From Baylisascaris procyonis (taxonomy: Eukaryota; Nematoda; Chromadorea; Rhabditida; Ascarididae): a stretch of DNA of 64,000 nucleotides. This document shows positions 55,601-64,000 of the stretch, one piece after another. Both the position numbers and the translations under genes were made by a program. Where the stretch lies: NCBI GenBank assembly GCA_037389465.1, contig JAZARR010000185.1, positions 558,001 to 622,000 of the forward strand, given 5' to 3'. The notes below the pieces were generated by a model. The model did no database searches. It saw only the letters and a program-made list of their open reading frames with translations, and was not told the DNA's origin. The number at the start of each line of letters is the position of its first letter. Position 1 is the stretch's first letter.

Positions 55601-58600
55601 AATTTACCAATTGTTTTAATTGGGTTGTCGTACGGATAGCAAAAAACTATTTCTTTATTCACTTTTAAAATTAGACTTTGTTCAGATTACATTTGATTTC
55701 ATCATTTCTCAGTCCGAAGCTTTTTTCCTCTTGCCTCTTATGTTCCGCCGCTTATGAGTTGTTCCTTTCGCATTGTGAATGGACGAGGTTTGAAAAATAG
55801 TTGAACGTTGTGAACAGATCTGCTATGTCCATATGTTTAAAGCTTATTTCCGGCTTTATACAAATGCTATAGACATTATGGATTCCGTATTTCCAAGACG
55901 TTACGTAAAACTTATTATGATTGGGTGTTTTATGGTTAATCAGATAAACCTATTTTTGTTGAGCTTATCTGCTAGAGGAGATAGGAGTTCGTGACTGATA
56001 AGGCGGTTAGGTATGCCCAGTCGTTTTGTTCTCACATCTGATTTAGTTACCTAATGTTTTTGCGCAATTAATGCTAAGGATTTTCTCGTAGGTGTTCTTC
56101 GCTTCATTGTATCTACAGAAGCGATTGCAAAGGCGAAGAATATTATTCTAGAAAGGACAAGTGAGCTAGACGGTTCCTGATGCAGTGGTTGGAGAGAAAG
56201 TGCCGCACTGCTGATTGGTAAATCAGAACGTTCTCACATTTTTGGCTGGACCTTAAACTTACGACTTGTTCTTATGCTTATATTTAGGCTCATACTTTCC
56301 TCATGTTTGGCCCGGATTACTAGTATGTTGTTTGGTTTTCATATCCTCTCCTTCATGGCTTATTGCAGTCTACTGATCTGTTTTTATTAGATGTCTCTGA
56401 AGCTCACGATTACTATTTTCGCTTCATTTAGTTTGAATTCCGAGCTGAACAGCCATTCTCAGGGTTTTCCACGTCCTTATTTATGTCATTTTTGAAGCTG
56501 TTTAAAGAGATATGTAAATAAGCTGTAAATTCTCAGTAAAAACCGTTATCTAGCCACCGAATTGGTTTTTATATGAGTGTGCAAATAATGATGCATTGAA
56601 TATTTTTGGAGATTGCACGGCTCTTTAAGGCAGATCAACCTAACGTTCTTTTTGGGAAAGCAATTTGCCTTCTGAAGAAATTTCTATTTTCCTCTCCAAG
56701 AAAAATGAGGTGAGGAAGTAACTGGTGTTTAGGCGGAGGGTAATTCTTTTTTTAAGGTCGTTGTTGCTAAAAACCTGCTTACTCAATCATAAGTTTTTCA
56801 GGGACATGGCTGCATAATGATAGCAATCTACTATGTTCGCATTGCCTCGCATGGTTCATCAATTATTTCCATTAGCACACTGGCTGTAGAATGCCTTTTT
56901 TTCCAATTTCATAATAACAGACAAAAAGGGCACTTTCAAATGTGGAATTCAGTTATATTTCAATAAGTTTTTCAAGCATTTTCCCAAGGCCCAAAAGGGA
57001 AATTAATCTGACGGTTCTTTTCAATCCTCTCCATCTTGTTTCCTGTTATATATCGGTAATAGTTATAGAATTCCTCATCTTTTGGGGAGGTTTTTCCTCT
57101 GAATGATTTCATTGTATAGTATTTTTAAAAGCTCGACAATTCCATATTGGCACGCTTTTGAGCGTCTTTAGTTCCATCTAATCGTGATGTCTTGTCAATG
57201 CCACATTTTGATGGGCATTTACGGATAGCTGAGTGGTTATTTTCATATAACTTGAAGTGGTTTTTATGCAAGTAATGGGTGAGTTAGCGTTTTTCGTTTC
57301 CAAGTTTTCTTCTCGAATTGATTTTTACTTCAAAAAGGGCTTGCAGAAGTGTTCTTTGCCGCTTCCACCTCACTTCAGCAATTGTCCTTTGTGTTTCCTC
57401 GAGCTGATCGGTTCGCTTATCACCGCTCGTTTCTTTGTGACCTCTGTTATGATCTGCAAATTCAAAAAAAAAAAAAAAAAAAAATTCATCTCATTCCCTC
57501 GCAACAAGACTTCCATAAAAATGCGAACGTACGAATAATCCGCAACTGTGCCCGTATCTAGTAGACATATGTTAGAAAGTCTATCATGCCTTTTTGTCAA
57601 TTGAAACCACTCCTTTTTGTCAATTGAAACCACTTTTTCATGTCCTTAATTGTACTCTAGTGAATTTGGACAAGGTTATAAAGAGCTTCGATTACGAGGA
57701 TATTCAATTTTTTTGCTTTATCATTCGTATCCGTCTCAGAATCCTTCTGAGCAACTCGCACAAGCTCGTGGCAAGAAAACTTTTGCTTATGAAGAAGGTG
57801 CAGCTCCGACACGCGCTGCACAATTCTTTCGGCCATATTTTTTCTAGACATATTATGTGCCAAGGCTCATCGTAATTCCTTTTTTAAGCTCTTTCTTCGG
57901 CTTCCTATTTTCCACCATCGAATTTTCGTTCACATGATTTGCATAACCATTTTCCTTTGATGGCAGAGCAATAGTTCTCTCAAATTGGTTACGTGGTCTT
58001 CCATTGCTTCTTCACCTTGTTTTTTCGTTTTTATGGCTGTTATTCAAAAATATCTGATTTCAGTTCTTTCTTGTTTTCATTGCTCGCCAAGTTCCTTTTC
58101 CAGTCGTTTATTTTAGCTTGTAAGTTGCTTCTATGCCGCCATTTTTTTATAGTTCCGTCTGACAACAGCCGCTTAATACTAAACACCATTCGTTTTTGCG
58201 TATAGTTGTGCAAATGCCCTTCCAGTGGGATGTGTCGAATGTTTATAGGCGGATCTGCGACGAGGATGACGACCTATCGGAAGTCACTCCTGAAACAGTA
58301 CCGGACGAGGTACGCGAATGGTTAGCTGCTACGTTCACGAGGCAAGCCGTCTCATCGAAGCGTGAGAAACCAAAGTTCAAATCGGTCGCAAATGCTATTC
58401 GAACGGGCATCTTTTTTGATAAGTGAGTTCAGTATCCAATTTCTTATATTATGTCGCACAAATGTAACATTCATGAAGTTGACGGAAGTATTTATAATTT
58501 TGGACGTGATTGGAGAAACAGAGCTACTCGCAAGTCAGCTCATAGTGCCATTGTTGTTGTTGTTGGACATTAGCTTAATATAGAAGCATTATCCTGTTCG

Positions 58601-61600
58601 TGACTTTTAATCGATTACCTTTCTTTAATCATTTTCAAATCAGTTAAACAATTTCAGCTTTTCGGCTAACTGAACTTCGTTGAATGCTGAATTCGCTTAA
58701 GCAACATGTTTCGGTTTATTGCCGCACGTTGAGGGCATTGCATTTTTGTCGCTGGCACAATATGCAGTGCTATGATCGCTGTCAATAGACGTAAAGAAGT
58801 GGTATTTCTTACTTGCTGAGACTCGGTGTGCTGCGTAGTGCTTGTTCGAATCGCACAACATCGGAGAGGGGAGTGAGAGGCTGAAATATCTTATAGGGTA
58901 AGCATTAATCATAGGGACCAGGCACCCATCTCGTATTTGTCATTACAATACTCGAAGTGTTCAGCAATACATTTTAAATACTTACTATTTGAGGCTATTC
59001 CGGAAAACGCAAGCCGTGCTCGCGCCTATTCCACCTGAAATCGCTGTTCTTATGAAAGTAAGTGTCTTCGTTCAACTATCAACGAATGGCATGCATTTTT
59101 TATTTGCAGCATTGATGCTCAGTCAGTACCGTTAACGCAGTCAACAGAAATAATATCACCGCCTGGTCGAGTTGGTTGTTGATTGTATATTGCTGAGATA
59201 TTCGCAAATATTTGCTTAAAACTGAGTATTTGATGAATAATGAAACGAGCGGGTTCTCTTTCCATCTTTTTTTTTTCAGAAAAGTCTCACAATATGATAG
59301 AGTGTGAGACTGCCCATTCTTAAACTCTACTTTCCGGTATCATAAGAAATTGGAGACGATATTCAACGACACTAAAAATGATACATATGTACTGTGCGGA
59401 TAAAGTTCGCCATGCCTGTCGGCGATACGAGCTTGTAGTTGCTACATTGGATGACTTTTGGTGTGTACCGAAAGTCGAGGAAGTGCCATCGCTGATATTT
59501 AGGGAATGAGTGGGCGTTGGAGGAGGGGATTTCAAATGTGCTTCGCAATCTGAATGACACTGCTTGCCAATAAGTGGATAAATAAATTCAACATGTTTTG
59601 AACGTTCTCGATTAGCGTTCAATGAGTGCACTAAACTGATTGGTGCTTATTCATTTGTCTCTAGATCCAGCGTCATCGAAGTTAGGGCATCTTGCAATCC
59701 AAGGTCTTCAAGAGGGAAGTTCCGGAAATAGGCTTAGGATCTGAGGGATCGACCGAAATATCGGCTTTCGATGCGCTTATCAATTGTCAAATTATTAACG
59801 AATTTAAGAAAGAAGCTTGCATTATTGTATTACCATTGAGTTTTTCTGGTGGTTTTAAAAGCTCATTTTTTCCCGAAATTCCACGTTTTTTGACAATCCT
59901 TAGCGTTGATAATATCAATTTTTTTCGAGTTCGGCATTGTTTGATGTGTTAAGGGATCAGTTCCGCTGTACTTATCGTGTACGGGTATTCCATGCAAATA
60001 AATAAGGAAGCAAATGCGATGTTTTGTTGTTCATGCTTTTTAAACACTCTTCAGCCGAAAATAGGTGAAATGAGTGATGTTCCAGTAGAATTTTGAGAGA
60101 CAAACCGCGACAAGAAATCATTGGTGCATGTACCGGGGGGGGGGAGGGGAGGCCTGATTTGAAGCTGTCATCTTTCGAGTTTTTTTAAATTTTCATATTG
60201 TCACGTTTACCTCGAAAGTTGGGTCGCAAAATTTATAAAGTTTAAACCCGCCATGGTTAATCGCAAAGTGGCGAAATGTGTTGTGAGTGGAGGAGGCGCT
60301 AGGCAGCCTTATGAATTTGCAGAAGGAAGACAAGCTTGTCATTGGGAAATTTCCACTATCACGCATTGTTAGACAAATTTCTGAATAATTCCGTTGATTT
60401 ATCCCTTCAAGGAACCCGGTTTAGGTGGCATGCTTCACGCCGACTCATACGTTCTTTTATGAGGCCATATCTGAACTTCGATTGAAATTCGTTTTTAATT
60501 CTTGCTCTGATGACGTTTTATATGTTCCCTCACGCATCGTCTATCCAAGAATTTTCGCCATCAGCTCGATAGAATGTGGTGACGATTCAGATATTCCTCA
60601 TCCCACTTCTTTCTGTTGATCTTGCTAGGACGTTCGTTCTACAAAACTCATCTTTCCCCAGAGATCTTTTCAGAGCGCTTTGTTGCGATGATTTCGCAAA
60701 TATAGTTAGAGCAGCTCGAAAAGACAGCGAAATGCATGCATATGCATCAAGAATACAACTATCCCAATTACCTTCTGATCATTGAGATCGCAAAAGAAAC
60801 ATAACGATGTTGTGTATTTTTAGGCCGATGCACTCGATATGAATTTAATACGTACGCATTTTGTGGTTTCATTTCTTTGCGCACAACATTTTTCATGCTT
60901 TCCTTCATCTAGTTATGTTCACGCATGAAACTTTATTAGTCATGTTTACTATAGGTGCTGAAAAGTTTAGAATATTGATAGCTGGTCGTTCAATCCATTT
61001 GAAGTTCACGAGATCTCCGATGGTCACGCACTCAAATATGTTGGCTTCGAGCTTTTCAACAGATATGGTTTCCTTGAACGTTTCAAGGTAACAGTGTGTT
61101 GCTTATTTATCACGATTCTGTCATCAGAATTCGCATGTGCTCTGTTTCGTAGTGACGGTTGTGTTCGTAGCCGTCGGCGATGAGGCAAAGATTCATAAGG
61201 TCGGCTATGTCTGGTGAAGAATCAAAACTAAAAAGTTTCTCATCTTTAATGCGTTAGCGAACGTCAATGTGTTGTGCGTAACCTGCATAACCATATGGCC
61301 GGTTATTCGCCTATAGAAATCCTATGGACACTAAACGTTATTTTTACGCAAGGGAATTGAAGCAAACGAGTGAAGTTCTAATCAGCTTTCATTGATAGAC
61401 TGGAAACTTCCAAAAATTTCTGCTTAGTTGACTTGGTATGTCATAGTTTTTGTTTCCTCTATTCTGACCAAGTTTTCGCTTAGGAATGAGGGAATTATCG
61501 TCTTATTCGAGTGTCATGCAAGACTCTCTGATAATAGTTTATTACTTTCTTAATAAGCATATGCTTATGAATGAGACTATATTTCACGATGATGGCCTAG

Positions 61601-64000
61601 CTTGGTTGCGTTTTCGAGTGCTTGTGATGGGTGTATTTGATTGCGATCATATTCTTATAGATTCCTTATCAAACGCTCGAGAATTATTTGGCCACATTGG
61701 AAGTTGGCTATAGTAAACACAACAATCCGTATCACAATATTATACATGCAGCCGATGTAACGCAGTCATCTCATTTCATGCTTTCACAAACAGGACTTGC
61801 GGTATACCATTCAAAGATTTGCGTATTTCCTCGTGTTGTTTTTCAAACAGTTCGCAGTTGAAATTGACAATGCCTACGTCCTCGTCATGAATTTCCGATA
61901 ATCACATGTGGGACTTGAATTAATCTGAACCGAATGTTTTCTTTTGTTCACCTTCAAAGAATATGTTTGAGAATTTCCTTCCGTTTCGTACAACCTCTAG
62001 CACCGACATGAATTTATAGCGGGCAGAAGCCGACCAATGACTTTGAGCAGATCAGTTTTATTTAGAAGCTTACATTTCCATGGTCCTCGAAAATTGGTAG
62101 CTGTAGTTTTCATAGCTCTCAGCAATAAAACTAGCAAGACTTCATATAGTTTTAAGAAATGCATAACTGTCCATTGCAAATGTGGTGCTAATGTATGTGG
62201 AGGTAAAAAAGCAAGGAATGGGGTGGTTGATTAACAGCATGATTTTAGAACAGTTTGAGTGACCTTGATCTACTGGCCGTTATATTTGGTGCCCTCATTC
62301 ATGACTACGAGCATACAGGACACACAAATAATTTTCATATACAATCCGGGTAAGTGGACGCTTTTCTCATTTTCAGATTGTCTTTTCTCCTTGTCTCTTT
62401 CCCCCTTCCTACCTCTCAAGCTTTAACATTATGGCCACCTTTATTTTGCTTGCAAAATTATGGAAACACTCACTACTGCACGGAGTGTAAGCCGCAGTAG
62501 AAAAATAGTGATTGTTCGCTTACGATGTAATTAATGACGACCAGATCACACGTACATATTTGAAGTCAACATATATATCGTTGAGTTATCGATTTTTTTA
62601 TCATTGTGATTCTTTACTCTAAGTTTTTTGGGCACGTTTGATCCACGAAACTATTTTTACTTATCTTAAATTGTTTGCATTGAAATTAACCCAATAGGCA
62701 GCATAAACAACCTCAAAACATATGCGTTACAGTAAAGAAACACTCATCGGTAGCCATACACCTATCAGTGAATACAATGCAATTACGTTTCACGTTGCAT
62801 TCTCATAGTAGGTTTTATGTTAAAATTTGTGGAATAATTTATACAAACTTGTAGAAACAAACTTGTTTAGTGGAGCATGAAAAGGAACATTTTAGGTCGA
62901 ATTTCGCTATGCTATATAATGATAGGAGCGTGCTGGAAAATCATCATGTTAGCGCTTGCTTTCGACTGCTCAAAGACGACGATAAAAATATATTAGAACG
63001 ACTCACCCGGGAGGAATACAGGTAGTCTTTAAATTGATACGTTCGAGGTTTTTTCTCAGAACTCTTCCGTTTTTTACAAAAGATGATATTGCAGATTTTT
63101 TTTATCGAGAATTGCGATAAAACTTTCGAAGCAACAGGTGGACAGTACGACGCTTCACAGCCGCCCGCAACCATGCGAATATTTTATATGCACAGTCTGG
63201 ATGAATGCAGTTTCCTTTCAGCTCAGATCTCTGCTATTTTTCTTTCTTTGTTATTCTCCGCCTGCACCACCCCGCCCCACGCTTCCATTTGAACATGGTC
63301 AATAGATTTGAGGAGCGTGCTGCTATTAATATCTGCAACCAAATAGCGGTGGATACCATATCGACGAGACTTGTGTGACTGAATGTAAACAACGACCAAT
63401 AGAGTAAAAAATATGAAGGGAGCCGACAGAGACGAGTACATATAAGGAACATATAAGGAACAGCAACGGCGATATTGCTATCATGCACTATTTTGAAGTT
63501 TTAATGTCATATAGTAGAAAATTGCGTAATGGGAAACATAGGCAGCATATGAATTTATTTGTCGATACTCTTGCAATAGCATTTAGGTCATATGACATGT
63601 CTACACAAACAACTGCGGATGAATGTGAGTGACAAATTATAAAACAGTCATTAGATATGCTCAGTTAACAAAGCGGTGTTTATATGGAACATTTATAGAT
63701 GATAACCATACTGTTAGCAGCACATTTTATAAGTGTGCTTTCCAAATGAATTTGCAGCATTTATGTGGTTACGAGCGATTGTGAAACGGAGCCATGATGC
63801 ACTTTCTTAAATCAAGCAGTGAATCGGCAGGCAAATTTGGCAGTAAATCAGCAGCTGGCGATTTCCTGTTCGTCGAAACGACTCTCCATTCAACCGAATC
63901 CCCATTCATAAAGGAAGAAAAACGGGATTTTCCATTCACAACGAGGCCCCATTCATGAAACGGAGAAGGGGCGATCTTCAATTGATAGCAACTCCCCATT
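43511..64000 (+). CDS. pde-1: Ca2+/calmodulin-dependent cyclic nucleotide phosphodiesterase (PDE1), partial, 8 exons
   Basis: PDE1 hydrolyses cAMP and cGMP in the cytosol when activated by Ca2+/calmodulin, linking calcium to cyclic-nucleotide signalling. The model is join(43511-43671, 53014-53127, 58249-58422, 58994-59057, 60971-61087, 61661-61801, 62249-62349, 62896-63021, ...): 998 nt, 332 complete codons, and all phases agree. Order: Ser-rich N-tail (1-53), regulatory/calmodulin-region helix LRYILHQL...LKRNIEYAALVLETAYMDETRR (55-93), DDDLSEVTPETVPDEVREWL linker, TFTRQ...KPKFKSV, then the HD-type catalytic domain with PYHN (His235, predicted proton donor), HAADV (His239), and HDYEH (His275-Asp276, metal ligands). 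YNDRSVLENHH is also present. The fourth metal ligand Asp and about 200 residues lie beyond the right edge. The 5' end is uncertain: ATG 43511 is in frame, but a good TTTTCAG acceptor at 43514-43520 suggests a further upstream exon ending in phase 1. Confidence 0.95.
43672..53013 (+). other. PDE1 intron, about 9.3 kb
   Basis: Its size is inferred from phase-matched exons A and B. It contains short hydrophobic ORFs (44482-44712, 44804-45064, 45359-45556 on +; 49838-49554 on minus) without recognised motifs. It also holds a possible alternative exon at 49776-49857 and an AATAAA at 50366-50371. AT-rich AATTTAC-like repetition occurs at about 43870-43975. Confidence 0.7.
49776..49857 (+). CDS. possible alternative exon inside the PDE1 intron
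   Basis: The segment is bounded by acceptor CGAACAG|G and consensus donor CGC|GTGAGT. Its first base completes the Lys codon left open by PDE1 exon A, and it reads KEHMMSYVVELPLSGDERP, then GIVHTEAR. It ends in phase 0, so it cannot join exon B (phase 2). A phase-0 acceptor 63 nt downstream (TCTGCTTCAG, ending at 49920) opens a frame to TGA 50077-50079. It might form a truncated isoform, belong to another transcript, or be chance. Confidence 0.25.
53014..53127 (+). CDS. pde-1: PDE1 exon B: regulatory / calmodulin-region helix
   Basis: CACTTTCAG|A completes Lys54. The exon encodes LRYILHQLNTGQLPLDDLKR, then NIEYAALVLETAYMDET, the block conserved in animal PDE1 next to the calmodulin-binding and inhibitory segment. 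It ends in phase 2 at ACAAG|GTACTA. Confidence 0.95.
53164..53193. repeat. 13-bp hairpin near the exon B donor
   Basis: TCTCTTGCAAAAG (53164-53176) pairs with CTTTCGCAAGAGA (53181-53193) with one mismatch and a 4-nt loop TAGA. It lies in the intron just downstream of the splice donor at 53128. Confidence 0.8.
57589..57634. repeat. 23-bp perfect tandem duplication
   Basis: The unit CCTTTTTGTCAATTGAAACC plus ACT occurs at 57589-57611 and 57612-57634, within the PDE1 intron. Confidence 0.95.
58249..58422 (+). CDS. pde-1: PDE1 exon C: linker before the catalytic domain
   Basis: GTTTATAG|G completes the Arg of DETRR. The exon encodes ICDEDDDLSEVTPETVPDEV, REWLAATFTRQ, KPKFKSVANAIRTGIFFD, matching the conserved PDE1 VPxEVRxWLAxTFTRQ...KPKF block. 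It ends in phase 2 at GATAA|GTGAGT. Confidence 0.95.
58994..59057 (+). CDS. pde-1: PDE1 exon D
   Basis: A 64-nt exon after ATTTGAG|G encodes KLFRKTQAVLAPIPPEIAVL plus MK, corresponding to the RKTY...P..V segment of PDE1. It ends in phase 0 at ATGAAA|GTAAGT. Confidence 0.9.
60971..61087 (+). CDS. pde-1: PDE1 exon E: start of the catalytic domain
   Basis: AAGTTTAG|AAT opens NIDSWSFNPFEVHEISDGHA, LKYVGFELFNRYGFLERFK, the WSFxxF...ELFxRY signature of PDE1 catalytic domains. Both ends are phase 0 (TTCAAG|GTAACA). Confidence 0.95.
61661..61801 (+). CDS. pde-1: PDE1 exon F: first catalytic histidines
   Basis: TTCTTATAG|ATT opens IPYQTLENYLATLEVGYSKH, then NNPYHNIIHAADVTQSSHFM. His235 (PYHN) is the predicted proton donor and His239 (HAADV) the first metal ligand. 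The exon is phase 0 at both ends. Confidence 0.97.
62249..62349 (+). CDS. pde-1: PDE1 exon G: HD metal-binding motif
   Basis: GATTTTAG|AAC opens NSLSDLDLLAVIFGALIHDY, EHTGHTNNFHIQS. HDYEHTGxTNNFHI is the class I phosphodiesterase signature. It ends in phase 2 at CCGG|GTAAGT. Confidence 0.97.
62896..63021 (+). CDS. pde-1: PDE1 exon H
   Basis: CATTTTAG|G completes Gly291. The exon encodes SNFAMLYNDRSVLENHHVSA, CFRLLKDDDKNILERLTREEY; YNDRSVLENHHVSxxFRL is highly conserved in PDE1. It ends in phase 2 at TACAG|GTAGTC. The next exon (conserved LRxLVIEMVLxTDM region) was not found before 64000, so it lies downstream. Confidence 0.95.
63022..64000 (+). other. PDE1 intron, incomplete at the window edge
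   Basis: No continuation of the catalytic domain was recognised. An 11-bp direct duplication (ATATAAGGAAC) lies at 63440-63461, and degenerate CCATTCA(T)-containing repeats fill about 63880-64000. Confidence 0.6.

Larger units (their letters stand above)
53128..58248 (+). other. PDE1 intron, about 5.1 kb
   Basis: It contains a compact hairpin 37 nt after the donor, the longest ORF of the window (54235-54714, +, low-complexity and partly hydrophobic, no motif), a GC-richer stretch at 55040-55460 that may be a repeat relic, a 23-bp tandem duplication and a 21-nt A tract (57464-57484). Read-through into 58196-58248 keeps a frame open ahead of the next exon but is intronic, because the acceptor at 58248 is the one that matches phase and the conserved DETRR junction. 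Confidence 0.7.

Noticed and set aside
58196..58248. In-frame extension upstream of PDE1 exon C (VVQMPFQWDVSNVY) after an acceptor-like TTGCGTATAG
   Set aside because: Using the acceptor at 58248 instead gives the conserved DETRR-ICDEDDD junction and the correct phase with exon B; the upstream acceptor would require phase 1, which no exon provides.

Overview
The window looks like nuclear DNA from an animal, most likely a chromadorean nematode. It is AT-rich. Its genes are cut into short exons by GT-AG introns of 0.4 to 9 kb, with worm-like acceptors (TTTCAG, TTTATAG, TTTTAG). The protein it encodes best, a PDE1-type phosphodiesterase, reads like the nematode PDE-1 proteins I know. No operon-like clustering, rRNA, tRNA or CRISPR array was recognised. 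The genus cannot be fixed from the sequence; ascarid-like or strongylid-like are only guesses.

Two genes on the + strand are well supported, and I rebuilt both by matching intron phases. (1) Positions 9340 to about 16575 encode a divergent rhodopsin-class GPCR of peptide-receptor type. Six exons with consistent phases cover all seven helices; the seventh, terminal exon is tentative. The receptor has a CDR motif in place of DRY, lacks the helix-2 Asp and lacks the Asn/Pro of NPxxY. (2) Positions 43511 to beyond 64000 encode a Ca2+/calmodulin-dependent cyclic-nucleotide phosphodiesterase (PDE1). Eight exons give about 332 residues: a Ser-rich N-terminus, the regulatory helix region, and the first half of the catalytic HD domain. 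The gene runs off the right edge before the last metal-binding Asp.

Layout: 1-1000 has weak signs of gene ends (a short + strand terminal exon with AATAAA, and an opposing minus-strand ORF). 1000-9340 is mostly empty except for two strong adjacent hairpins at 5487-5604. 9340-16575 is the GPCR gene. 16576-43510 is about 27 kb with no recognisable conserved gene; it holds microsatellites, a large imperfect inverted repeat (about 22060-23790), a TA-core hairpin (30432-30506), a 107-bp TA tract, a minus-strand ORF built on a 24-bp/8-residue repeat (37452-37754) and a decayed non-LTR retrotransposon fragment in a GC-richer, minisatellite-flanked block (39960-41150). 43511-64000 is the PDE1 gene; its 9.3-kb and 5.1-kb introns hold small ORFs, hairpins and a possible alternative exon.

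The GPCR and PDE1 both belong to neuronal or second-messenger signalling, but nothing here shows co-regulation. No clearly new multi-gene system was found. The most unusual items are the altered GPCR motifs, the paired hairpins, the inverted repeat and the octapeptide-repeat ORF.
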